Shown one piece after another: positions 1 to 12,400 of a stretch of DNA of 64,000 nucleotides; position 1 is the first letter of the stretch; every line of letters begins with the position of its first letter. The DNA comes from Chiridota heheva (Eukaryota > Echinodermata > Holothuroidea > Apodida > Chiridotidae). The stretch is taken from the NCBI GenBank assembly GCA_020152595.1, contig JAIGNY010003010.1:611001-675000 (forward strand). Direction: 5' to 3'. The notes beneath the pieces are model-generated. The model was not told the origin of the DNA. It made no database searches and saw only the letters and a program-made list of their open reading frames with translations. The translations under genes and the position numbers were made by a program.

Positions 1-899
1 AAAAATTAAAAGAAAAAAATGCATTTTTTGTCACCAACATTATATTTTTGCTTTTTGCTTTATTTCTCAGCTTTTCATGTTTTAACGTTTAAAAAACAAA
101 AAATAAATAATAATAATATAAAAAAAATGTGCGATCATCAGATCGGCAATCCACGGGCGTATCACTGATCCTGATTATGCTGCCCGATATGATCAGCAAA
201 CCTATTATTGTTGGAACACTAACCTCACGATCTTCTTCCATGGGTTGGCTCGTAGAGTATCACAGCTGATGCACCGTTTAATCCTTTTTAGCAGTGATGG
301 ATATAGTCTCCAATTACATACATAATAGGACCTAATGCTGATATATACATTCTCATCCTCTCCTTTTATTTGCACTCTAGATTATCCTTCCCTTAAATGC
401 ACCTTGTCTTCTTTTAAGTTAGTTTGAAATAATTCAACCTCTGATGAAATATGACCTTTTGCTATTGACATGGTTGTATCAATACATCAAAAACATTCAT
501 TCAGGGAGGCAGGATAAAAGAGCTGGACTTTTGTGCTGAATGTCCCTCGATCCAGCCCAGGCTTAGACAGAGACTTAAGAAAAAAACTTCCACTGCGTAC
601 CCAGCAGTACAAAAAGGGTACCTGGCATTAGCTGAGGAAGGTTACAGGCGGTGAGAAAAGGAACTAGCCACCCTATTCCATCATGTCATGTCTAAAGAAA
701 TGTAACACTTTACAAGTCTCACCCTAAAGCTCAGCAATGAGCACTAACTTTACCTAATAGTATGGCATAGAACTTGAATGATATGTAATATTATAGAATA
801 ATATAGTATAACAGCATAGAAACTTACATTTTCTTGATCGCCAGATACACCATCCCACCTACACTCACCTCGACTATTCACCCCCCTCCCCCCTCCCCC

Positions 900-1420
900 C
901 TCCCTTCTCTAAGGTGTACCTTGGTCTTTCCTCCTTCACGAAACCTTTTCACAACCCAGCCTTCTTCAACTCCAAATACTGCCAAGTTAGTAGACATTTC
1001 CACGACTACTCCTTCCTCTCCACCGACGGCTCCACACGGGAAGGCTCTTCTGCAGCCACCGCCGCCACCTGTCCCGGTCTCACCCTCTCATCAAAACTAC
1101 CCGATGGCACCTCTATCTACTCTGTCGAGGCGAAAGCCATCCTCCTGGCCTTAAAGTTCATAGAACTCTGTTTCTGCCCACGTTTTGTCATTTTCTCTGA
1201 CTCTAAATCCGTCCTCACTGGTATCCTCAACATGCTCTGGCCCAAACCTCTCATTCTACAAATCCTCCACAAACTCCACACTCTCTCCTTTTTAGGAAAG
1301 AATATTATCTTCTTCTAGATTCCCAGCCATGTTGGCATCCCTGGCAACAAGAGAGTCGACAAAGCCGTCAACAAAGCTCTGCCAAACATCGTCTCTCCTT
1401 TTCCTATTCCACAATCAAAA
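900..1420 (+). pseudogene. Non-LTR retrotransposon RNase H domain, broken
   Basis: The plus frame shows STDGSTREGSSAA, LPDGTSIYSVEAKAILLALK, FVIFSDSKSVLTGILN and, after a TAG at 1316-1318, IPSHVGIPGNKRVDKAVNKA. These are the four acidic motifs (D, E, D, D) of the RNase H found in some LINE clades. The TAG sits where a Trp is usual (W-x-P-S-H), so a single G-to-A change would explain it. No reverse transcriptase is adjacent, so this is a 5'-truncated relic. Confidence 0.75.
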
Positions 1421-1879
1421 ACTGGCAAAACTCCTGAAATCACGAAACCAGTAACAAACTCCACACCATCTTTTAATTATGTTGTTAGCTAGTGTCTACA
1501 TGTTTATGGTACAAACATTTTGATTTTCATTAATATGCATTGTGGGCGGGACTTCATGTAACATGATTTTGTTAAAAAGAGCTTGTAAACACGGTATCTC
1601 AAGAACTATACATGGATTCAGTTCATATGTGGTGCACAAATAGCCCATGGTCTGCAGATGTGCCCTATTGTTTTTGGTGGCGATGTCTTGCATATTAATG
1701 AGTAGGCAGGGCCTAATGTTAAAATCTTAAAATGTTCAGTTAATCTTAAAATCTTAAAATCATATCAGTTATGTTTTATATTTGGTGTAATTATGTTGTT
1801 AGCTAGCGTCTACATGTATATGGCACAAAAATGTTGAAATTAAAAACATGTATGGTTGTTTAGAGGTAGCATGAGCTAA

Positions 1880-2185
1880 GTTGCTTTAAAGTATAAAACC
1901 ATGAAAGTAGCACAAAAAAATAACCACTTTACAGCATTTTGAAATCTCGGACATCAATTTGCAAATTTGTATGCAAATTTGTATGCAAATTTGTGACGTA
2001 TTACAGAACAATCGTGGTATTTTCTTTTGTTAATCCTTTGCTTTTTTAAATGTGTTCAGTAATTCTTTGAAGTAAGTAAGCAAATGCTGACCAAATGTCT
2101 TTACCGTACTCCCTAGTCAAATTCTTCTAGAAACAGATTTTCCAATCATTTTTCATGACTAAGATTTAGGAAAGAAATTTGAAGA
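1880..2185. repeat. Dispersed repeat, copy 1 (partner 27745-28105)
   Basis: It shares ordered blocks with 27745-28105: ttttgaaatctcggacatca / ttttcaatctcaggcaccaa, atgcaaatttgtgacg / atgcaaattttgtgatg, and gactaagatttaggaaag / gactaaaatttaggaaag. A family of unknown class. Confidence 0.6.
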
Positions 2186-2433
2186 ATAACAACAAGATTT
2201 TCAGGTGTCTGCCCAGTAATACACCACAAATTTTGCATAAATAAAAAATTGATCAAACTATGATCAGCCATAACTCAAAAAAGTAAAAGTACAATTTAGA
2301 AAATAAAAAAAAACTACTCTGCTCTGATATTAATATTCTTGTAACCAATATAGAAATTTCTACACGTCCATAGACCTTTAAATAAAATATCCAACTCTAG
2401 CTTTCAACCACTAGGATTTTATGAGAAGGGAGG

Positions 2434-2615
2434 GGGTACATGTTATTTCTATTCTATTCTATTCTATTTTTAAAAGCTATAAAATAAGATAGATTAATTA
2501 TTTCTGTTTTTTTATCTTTTCGATGAGTGGGTACATGTTATTTCTATTCTATTCTATTATATTTTTAAGTGCTATAAAATAAGATAGATTAATTATTTCT
2601 TTTTTTTTAATCTTT
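2434..2615. repeat. Two-copy 93-bp tandem duplication
   Basis: Two copies of a segment with ggtacatgttatttctattc, then taaaataagatagattaatt. They differ at a few positions. Intronic. Confidence 0.8.
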
Positions 2616-3412
2616 TAGGTGAGTTTCTACTCAGCATGTGCACATATTATGAAGTTTGTTCTGGTTTCATGTAACTAATTACATTGTTCTATTTGTGCAT
2701 TTTGATCAATTTTGATCAATTTATAAAAGATGTTTAAATTAATTATTTTATTTGCAAATATTTGTACATACTTGTTGTTATGCATTGGTTGCCATGACTA
2801 CTGTCTGTTCTTGGTTTATATCGATTTCTTTGTTTGAATGTTCTGAATATTGTTTTGTAATGACATCTGCTTTTGAGAACTTCAACATAACGGCTGTTTG
2901 TTATCATAGATAGTAGTCAAAATAAAATGTGTGGTGGTGTCCAATTTTAATTCCTCAAAATTTAGTGTTGATATGTAAGGTAAAGAATTATTTTTTGAAA
3001 ATATTTTATTCTACTTTTCTTATTGAAAATTTACCTAATTATAGACTAAGTGGAAGTACAAACAGACAAAATAGATCATTTCATTGTGCATGCCAGCTTC
3101 ACAAAAACTGTTGTTAGTTTTTTTTAGGTCACCATTACCTCTTCCAACAATCTTAGATGGGCTCTACAGATGATTTAGTAGTTTTTTTATTTTATTATTA
3201 ATATATTTTTTTAATTTTATGGAAAGTTAATTGAAGAGAATGGCATTCAGCGATTTATTTGTATTTCTCACAAATTTCATCCTATAGCAACCATGTTGAC
3301 ATAAACACATTAGGCTAGTTATCTTTAATCAGCATGATGGTATTTGCTTTCCCCTACCTACCATTTTCAAATTGATATTTCCAATGAATAATTTCCCACT
3401 ATTGTCTTTCAG

Positions 3413-3467
3413 CACATACACAAAAGGACATTACAGAGGAAGAGATCGTTCATTGGTCAAATATTTG
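3413..3467 (+). CDS. SGSM3: SGSM3 exon 1 of window (post-TBC linker)
   Basis: The acceptor is ttgtctttcag and the donor gtaaga. The 55 bp encode [18 protein letters not shown] plus the first base of a Gly codon completed at 5491 (phase 1). The basic stretch matches the Arg/Lys-rich linker after the TBC domain in vertebrate SGSM3 (RRRTQRRKS-like). It is too short for ordinary ORF calling. The upstream exon with the end of the TBC domain was not found in bases 1-3412. Confidence 0.85.
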
Positions 3468-6400
3468 GTAAGATGCAACGTAATTCAGGGCGTTGAAATA
3501 GTTTAAGATAAATATAGAAGAGCAATACTGTAGAGACTGACATCAGCAGTTGTTTTATTCATTATTATATTAAAGGAGCATTCAGCCAACATGTGACGGC
3601 CCATTAATCTTGAGTCTGGAATATACAAACACACTATTCTTGCATGATGTGGTCCTGATAATCTTTGCTAAAACCGACTGTAATCATTTGTTATGAAGCC
3701 TTTATTCATTATTCAACAACACCTGTGTCAAGAAAGAGTCCTCTTATTTAAACATTTTCATGAATTAATGAAAAAAGATTGCATCACTTTTCCAACAAGA
3801 TCTCCTTTAAAACGTGGAAACTTGAAATTTAAATTTTAAACCTCAAGTAATGTATTTCATTAAATCATCCTCAACTAATGTATGTCATTAAATCGTCCTC
3901 AACTAATGTATGTCATTAAATCGTCCTCATCTAATGTTTGTCATTCAATCGTCCTCAACTAATGTATGTCATTAAATCGTCCTCAACTAATGTATGTCAA
4001 TTAATCGTTCTCAACTAATGTATGTCATTAAATCGTCCTCATCTAATGCATGTCATTAAGTCGTCCTTAACTAATGCATTAAATCTTCCTCAACTAATGT
4101 ATGTCAATAAATTGTCCTCAACTAATGTATGTCATTAAATCATCCTCAACTAATGTATGTCATTAAATTGTCCTTAACTAGTGTATGTCAATAAATCGTC
4201 CTCAACTAATGTATGTCAATAAATCGTCCTCAACTAATGTATGTCTTTAAATCGTCCTCAACTAATGTATGTCATTAAATTGTCCTCAACTAATGTATGT
4301 CATTAAATCGTCCTCAACTAATGTATGTCATTAAATCATCCTCAACTAATGTATGTCATTAAATTGTCCTCAACTAATGTATGTCATTAAATCATCCTCA
4401 ACTAATGTATGTCATTAAATCATCCTCAACTAATGTATGTCATTAAATTGTCCTTAACTAATGTATGTCAATAAATCGTCCTCAACTAATGTATGTCAAT
4501 AAATCGTCCTCAACTAATGTATGTCTTTAAATTGTCCTCAACTAATGTATGTCAATAAATCGTCCTCAACTAATGTATGTCTTTAAATCGTCCTCAACTA
4601 ATGTATGTCATTAAATTGTCCTCAACTAATGCATGTCATTAAATCATCCTCAACTAATGTATGTTATTAAATCGTCCTAAACTAATGTATGTCATTAAAT
4701 CGTCCTCATCTAGTGTATGTCATTAAATTGTCCGCAATCAATGTATGTTATTAAATCGTCCTCAACTAATGTATGTCATTAAATCATCCTCAACTAATGT
4801 ATGTCATTAAATCGTCCTCAACTAATGTATGTCATTAAATTGTCTTCAACTAATGTATGTCATTAAATCATCCTCAACAAATGTATGTCATTAAATCGTC
4901 CTCAAGTAATGTATGTTATTAAATTGTCCTCAACTAATGTATGTCATTAAATCGTCCTCAACTAATGTATGTCATTAAATTGTCCTCAACTAATGTATGT
5001 CATTAAATTGTCCTCAACTAATGTATGTCATTAAATTGTCCTCAACTAATGTATGTCATTAAAACGTCCTCAACTAGTGTATGTCATAAAATCGTCCGCA
5101 ACGAATGTATTTCATTAAATTGTCTTCATTTAATGTATGTCATAAAATTTTCCGCAACTAATGTATGTCATTAAATCGTCCGCAACTAATGTATGTCATT
5201 AAATCGTCTGCAACGAATGTATGTCATTAAATTGTCCTCAACAAATGTATGTCATTAAATCGTCCTCAACTAATGTATGTCATTAAATTGTCCTCAACTA
5301 ATGCATGTCATTAAATCATTTTGTTTTTTATAATGTCTAGTACTTATAGTACTTACACACTTGGTTACTTTCTCTTTTCAATGTTTTCTACAAATTTTCT
5401 TTTTTATCTTGATGATTTGAAAAGTAAATGTTTTTTCCACCTGCTTTTTTGTCCTTAATGTAGATGTCTTAACTTTTTTTTTCCCAACAGGCTCACAAGA
5501 TTCCTTAGATCTAAAAGCCAAAAATGTCCGCCAGACAGAATTGGTCGCAGATCTCAGGGATGGCATCATGCAGATTGGCAGACATTTCCAAGCTGTGGAC
5601 CCAAAAAAGGCAAATATCGTAAGACATTTCTAGATAATTGCCATTCCTTAATTTCTTCATATTTTTTTTCTGTCATGATTTAGTTTTAAAATAAATTGCA
5701 CTATAAACGAATGATCAGAACACTTTCGATGAAGTGTGTTAAGGTACCATTACAAACAAAATTTTGGGCTGATAAAGCTCTTAATTGCTTTCGGGAAAGA
5801 TAATGCAGCAAATATTTCATTCGTTGTTTTGGGTGAAAATTTATAGAATAAGTTTTGATAAATTATTTTAATAAAATCATAAATTACAAAGATATATATT
5901 TCAAAATAAAGCAAATCAAAGTGTGTTGCTTAGTCCTTAAAGTCCCAGGGATCCAAAATGTGACTGAAATTTTTCTGTATTTTTTTTCTTCAAAATAAAT
6001 TTTCATAACTTTCATTTCTTTTTTATCACTACAAGTTTGGTTTATTTGCATGCTAAGACAATAAACTTTTCAATAAAAAAGTCAAAATAAAGAAAATTTA
6101 GACATGAGTATGCCAATTTTAGGCAAAATTGGGCTAATTTTTTTTTAGCTTGTATTTTTTCTTGTGAATAATGAAATTGGAGGAAATTGTTTGTGAAATT
6201 TCTTTTCCAATGATAACAGTCTAGATTTTTTTTTTTTTTGTAAAGCAAAACCTACAAAAATAATGAAAATAAACCAAAAAAATAATCACCGCTGTAATTA
6301 CTCGAGAAAAGCAAAGCTGCGCTTTCTGCCCGGTATTTAAACCCGGGGCGCCCACGTTGTAATCCCACATGTTATAGCTAGACTAAACTGCGCATGTCCT

Positions 6401-9400
6401 AGTGTGTGGATTTGATTTTAACTTATTTTACAGTGGTGAGCAAGGACGTGTAGTTGCTCTATTTGATTTCAATCGCAAGTATGTGGATTGGCCCTTGTAA
6501 TAGTATATTTTACGTAGTGGAGCTGTATCGTGATCAGAAACGTTGATTTTGTGAAATTTTGGTCTGATAAAGGCTAAAAATCATGCTATTTTTCACAACT
6601 TTGCCAAACAAAGAAATTGATGATAGGGGCAGTCAAAATTTAACTGGAATTGGATCCAATGATGTCTTCATAAGTTCCTCATGAGTTTTCAGGCAAAAAC
6701 AAGGTCTGGAAGTATGGCAAGTATGTCTTTGGAAGAAAATTATTATTTTATTTTGTGCGTTTTTTAATTTTCTTTATTTTAACCCATCTTTTTTCAGAAA
6801 TCTTTATCATAGCCCGCATCAAAAAGTTACTTTTTCTGAAAGAACTATTTGTGTTCTTTCAAATGATACCAGGATCATTGTTGTGGGCCTATTTGACAAA
6901 GTAAAATAAAAAAAATTAAAGTGCATGTCCAATCGGTCATGTCATGACCGCATGGTAATTTAGGGAATAACATCATAGTAGAAGAAAGTTAAATTTCCCA
7001 GTTTTATAGCTCAAAGAGAAAAGGAGGACTTTAAAGCATATGGACAGGTGGAAGAAAAAAAAACATAAGCCAAGATGGTTGGAAGTATAAAAAACAAGTA
7101 TATAGCAAAAACTTAGGTCAAAATTGGTTGACCACTTAATAGCTTTTTGAATTTACGATCGTTAAAGGCCAATTTGTGTTGGGCATGACCTCTCTATTTT
7201 CTTAAGTCACATTCATTGTCTTTTTCAATTCTCTGCAACAATTTTTTCAAGTTAAGTATTTGCTTCTTTTAAATAAGTTTTTGGATCGTGTCTCTTTGAA
7301 TAAAGCAGTATAAATACTGATTTTTAGATTATAGGTAAATCTCTTGTCAAATGCAGCAGGCTTTTATTTTACCATCTCATCAAAAGTTGATTTTTTTTGT
7401 ATTATTTGGTTTCAAAAAGTATTGTTGTACCCTGTATCAATTGGTCCTTGAGTATGTCATGAGTGTTCCCTTTCCCCTCCCCTTCCCATCTCCCTGCAAG
7501 GTTAGTCCTAGCATGAATCTTCATGCCCAAATCAAGTAGTCACCTAATCCTCCGGATTAGGGGATGAAAACATGTACATTGAAAATTGATGTCACAAACA
7601 ATAAAGGAAATGCCAAATGCCTACAACGCATGTCCACAAAATTTTGCGACCAGAATTGGTAGCAAAATTATTTTTGATATTAAAACTTTTATTTAATCTA
7701 AAAAATTGATAAAGCAGTAGTTAAACTTGTATGTTAGTATCCGCAAAGAATAAAATGTCAAATCTTCCATAAATCATGAAATTTTCCCTGTAAAAAACAG
7801 AAAATGAGTTATAAATGATGCGCGTCATTCAAATAGTTTGAAACCCAATAACTCATCAAAATGCAAGCGTACGACGTGATAACCTGCATCCTTCTTTGGG
7901 CATTTGTTCGTGACTTTACTTGAGAATGCTCGGGAATTTAAGCGATACGCTCACGCGACAGAGCGTATACGCTCAGGCGACAGAGCGTATACGCTCATGC
8001 GACAAAGCATACAAATTTCGCTCGAGCATGTTCGAAATACACACTGATGCCTAATTACCGTTCCATTTCTGAAGCTGTGAACAACCAAATGGCAAAGTAA
8101 GTGTGGAAAAAGGCTCATTTCCTCCGGAGTTTGGCTTTGTAAATTGTAATGAAAAGGTAATTGTTTTCTTAGACTAACTGAGTTGCTATTCTGTGAACAG
8201 TAGGTTTTGAAATTTAAAGGTGTATCAATTTTGGCATAGAAGTAAATGGTGTCGGTTCGGAAAAAGCGGTACAGTTTTTTTACACATGCATAATGAGTTG
8301 TTCTTACTAGGTTAGCCCTGACAGCTGTCGGTACTCAGTAAATGATTAATGAGTATCAGCTCCCTCCAGGTGTGGCTCGGTGCTTTTTTCACTCTTTATG
8401 ACTTATTGATGTGGTATTGCATTACTACCATACTTGTCCTGATTTAATATTGCTATTACTTTTCTTCTGTACACATATTTGAGTTCTCAATGCTTTTGTA
8501 TTGCACCTTGGTTTGTACGCTTGCTTGGAGAGTGCTTGAATTTGAATGGGTCATTTTCAAGGCTTCAATTTTGTTATTTCATACAAAGAAGCTTGAATAG
8601 TGCTTTTTGTCCTTCAGAATAGTGTACGAACACTGTTACAATATTTTACAAGCTAGGAGGGTACGTGAAGTGCATTTGTTATGATATTGTTTAATCCTTA
8701 ATTACTCTGTATTATGATGCAGACCTCAGTTCATGTTATGTGTATGTTGTATTGTGACATGGGCTGATAATCTAGTGCACTAGTGAAATCAAACAAAAAA
8801 GATTGATGTGATATTTAAGCTGTTGAAATAGTACTGGATGAAAATATTTCTGATTTTTCATGAATTGACAGAAAAAGCACACAGAAAGTTTTGTTTAGAA
8901 ATTGTCGTCGTGAATTTTGATCAGGTGTTATATTTTTAATTCATGCAAACTTTGTGGTGTATGACTTTTACAATTTTCTTAAAGGAATTAAAATGAAAAT
9001 CTAAAAATAAATGTTGTTTATTGTTTTGATTTTTTGTTTAATTGGACATGTAAACATCAGTACAATGTATGAAGAAAACTCCCAGCTGTTCAGAATTAAA
9101 GAATCCTCACAAATATTGGTTTAAGATGATAATAATTACACCATCCAAAATTTCAATCAAGTCTCTCTAAGCTACTAAAATGCTTTAAATGAAATTGTAT
9201 TTAAACTAATTAAGAAAAATAAATCTGTTTAATTGGTGGCATCTGCAAAAACAACTGTTGCCATGAACACACCTGTTGTGCTTGCGAAATAAGAATCGAC
9301 ATCTCCTAGGTTTGGCGGAATTCAACGGAGTTCAAAGTTAGGCCTTACATATACAATTCCAATCAAACTGGCACATTTGACTCTGACTGTCGCGGTGCCG

Positions 9401-12400
9401 TTAAACATCTCTGACTGTCGCGGTGCCGTTAAACATCTCTGACTGTCGCGGTGCCGTTAAACATCTCTGACTGTCGCGGTGCCGTTAAACATCTCTGACT
9501 GTCGCGGTGCCGTTAAACATCTCTGACTGTCGCGGTGCCGTTAAACATCTCTGACTGTCGCAGTGCTGTTAAAAATCTCTGACTGTCGCGGTGCAATTAA
9601 ACATCAACAAACCAAACTGATCAAATTTCTCACACTGCAATTATTGTGAAAGAATAAAGGGAATTTCATCTTGTTTACTCCAGGTGTAGGTAGAATGCTT
9701 TTCGTCACTCTTTATTATGACTTTATGGATGTGATAGTTAAGCTGTTCAAATAAAGTCCTGGATCAAGTTGTTTCCGGTTATTCATGAATTTATTGAAAA
9801 GTAAACAAGATTTGTTTAAACATTGTCGTCCAATCTAGTTTTATATTTTGTCATTAATCAAATGTTTGCAATGGGATTTGACTTTAAGAGCGGATGGCAT
9901 TTTGATTGTTTTAGCTCTTGATGCTTGACAGGTTTGCCTGTAGTATGTGTGTTTATTTTTTCAGAAAATGATAGTGCGCACGTCCTTCAAGCCCGTGCTT
10001 GCTTGAAATCAAATTCTGTCCCTGTATAGATCGAAAGTCTGTGGTTTAATGTGATTCTAAGAGCCATTAACCCCTATTAAAACCTGAACGTAATACCTGA
10101 TATAAAAAAGCCATTAACCCCTATTAAAAACCTGAACGTAATACCTGATATAAAAAAGCAGTTAACCCCTATTAAAAACCTGAACCTAATACCTGATATA
10201 AAAAAGCCATTAACCCCTATTAAAAACCTGAAGGTAATACCTGATATAAAAAAGCCATTAACCCCTATTAAAACCTGAACGTAATACCTGATATAAAAAA
10301 GCCATTAACCCCTATTAAAAACCTGAACGTAATACCTGATATAAAAAAGCAGTTAACCCCTATTAAAAACCTGAACATAATACCTGATATAAAAAAGCCA
10401 TTAACCCCTATTAAAAACCTGAAGATATTACCTGATGTAAAAAGCCATTAACCCCTATTAAAAACCTGAACGTAATACCTGATATTAAAAAGCCATCAAC
10501 CCCTATTAAAAACCTGAACGTAATACCTGATATAAAGTCCAGATAAGAGTTTAGGACCTGCATATCCCCACTAAGCCACTCCCACCCCCTCTTCCCCTTC
10601 CTTCTCCATGTGTATGTTTCTTCAGCATGTCTTATTTCCTTTCACATCACCAATTTCATTTGATGTTTACTTAATCAGCTCCCTTTTGTATGATGATCAG
10701 TTGCATCTGACTTTTTTTCAACTTCTCTGCTACTATTTCACTGTAATTGTCAATGTTAGTCTATGGACAGGTAGGAACAAAGAGCTAAATTGGAAGAAAA
10801 TAATAACCACAAAATAGCAAATGGTTCAACAAATACCTGAGGATTTCCATAATTAACTTCTTGTTTATTCACCAACTGTATTTGAGTGGGAGCAACTGAA
10901 TATGACTAAGAGGAATAAATGTAGTAGGAAAAAACAGTTTGATTTTTAGTTAATGAAATTTAGGACAGAATTCCAAAAAATAACATAAAAAGATTTTGAG
11001 CTTTTGCACACCTTACATATTGTGCTTTTGACATAATTTAAAGACTTCTTTTGTTTAGAATTTAAAGCCCTTTCTGTTCCATATAAAATCTCTCCCTGTC
11101 CATAAACCTTTAAAAAAGATGAACTTTCATACAAACTCAGCCACCTATCCATCTGACCAAACTATTTTATATCTTGATTGGATGAGAAGACAGGGGTTGA
11201 AAATATAGCGGACCATGGCACCGATAATCCCATAAAGTTTTTCAGGTCTCCAGAAAGAATAAAGAAGAAAAAGTGTGTGTGTGGGGGTTGGGGGGTGGGG
11301 GGGGGGGGACGAAAAGGAAAGAGGAGCATAGGACAATTCTGTAAAGGTCACTAATTTGACATTTCCGGTTGAATGTTAGTATTTGGTAAATTGTTATTGG
11401 TGTTGTGTTATACTCTCAGAATTTGTTTTTCACGTCTTTTTATGGTCCTAGAAAGTAAGATAATTTTTTCACTACTGAGAGAAAGTTTCATTTCTGTTTT
11501 TGCTTTGTTTTCACAGAGCTTGATTCCAGACTACTCCTTAGAGAGCCACCAAAAAGATCATGAGCAGTTTATAAACGTGACCAGGACGAGGAACAGAAGA
11601 GCCAAAGCACTTCTTGACTTTGAAAGGCATGACGATGATGAGCTGGGATTCAGAAAGAATGACGTCATAACAGTAAGGCTTTTCATTGATTCAGCTTTTT
11701 TTTTTTTTTTCTTCACAAACTTGATTTATAACCAAAGATGGATAAAGTGAAGATATGTATAAACAGAAAGAGGTAGCTCAGTTGGCAGAGCACACGACTG
11801 AGATGCTGGAGCTCGGTCAGGTCTAACCCATTTTTCCACAGCTATACAGACAGATTCACCGAACAACAAAACGGAAGCATTTGGTCTGCAGCTCCTACTC
11901 TTCATTCAGCTGTTGAGAGAAGTGGCAATGGTTGAATGGTGCACACCGTCCTTCGGAGGGGATGTTAAGCCGTCGGTGCCTATGGTACCTGGTTCTTTGA
12001 ACGCTATTCGAGAGGAGAAGAGAAGCGTGAAAATGCGGTGTTTATTTACTTCCCATCCTGGTCTGGTCAAGTTCCTGTGTGTAGACTCATCTGGCAGCTG
12101 GAGAAGTTGACCGGCGCGCAAGGAGACAATGTAATTGTGATATTGCGTGTTATAAGAAACCGACATTATTATTATCATTATTTACAATAAGCATTCTTAT
12201 CTTAATTTTAACAGTTCATGTGAATCGAAAAGGTATGTAATTTGGGTGCCTTTTTTCTATTGAATGAATAAATAGATTTTCTTTCTAAGCAAATTGGATA
12301 GGAAAGGCCCCACTTTTGTCTGCTTTTTCATATCTTTGATGAAAAAATATTTGTTTTGTTTTGAATGTGAACTGAATTAAATTAAGATATTTAAATTACT

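Larger units (their letters stand above)
1..3412. other. Left-edge intron of SGSM3, no gene recognised
   Basis: Non-coding, AT-rich. It holds a retrotransposon RNase H relic (about 900-1420), a direct repeat of about 50 bp (1477 and 1790, sharing attatgttgttagctag), a dispersed repeat (1880-2185) and a 93-bp tandem pair (2434-2615). Confidence 0.6.
5619..11516. other. SGSM3 intron, non-coding with several small repeats
   Basis: No coding exon seen. It contains hairpin triplets at 7946-8011, a diverged 150-bp direct repeat (8805-8960 and 9725-9890), the 8-unit array at 9381-9604, the 48-bp array at 10062-10536 and a poly-G/GT stretch at 11273-11309 (G-quadruplex-like). Confidence 0.6.

Noticed and set aside
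834..1154. 106-codon Pro/Ser/Thr-rich ORF
   Set aside because: It is a frame-shifted shadow of the RNase H relic, which reads in the neighbouring frame.
3841..5318. CRISPR-like array of 28-bp repeats
   Set aside because: There are no spacers; units are directly head to tail in an animal intron.
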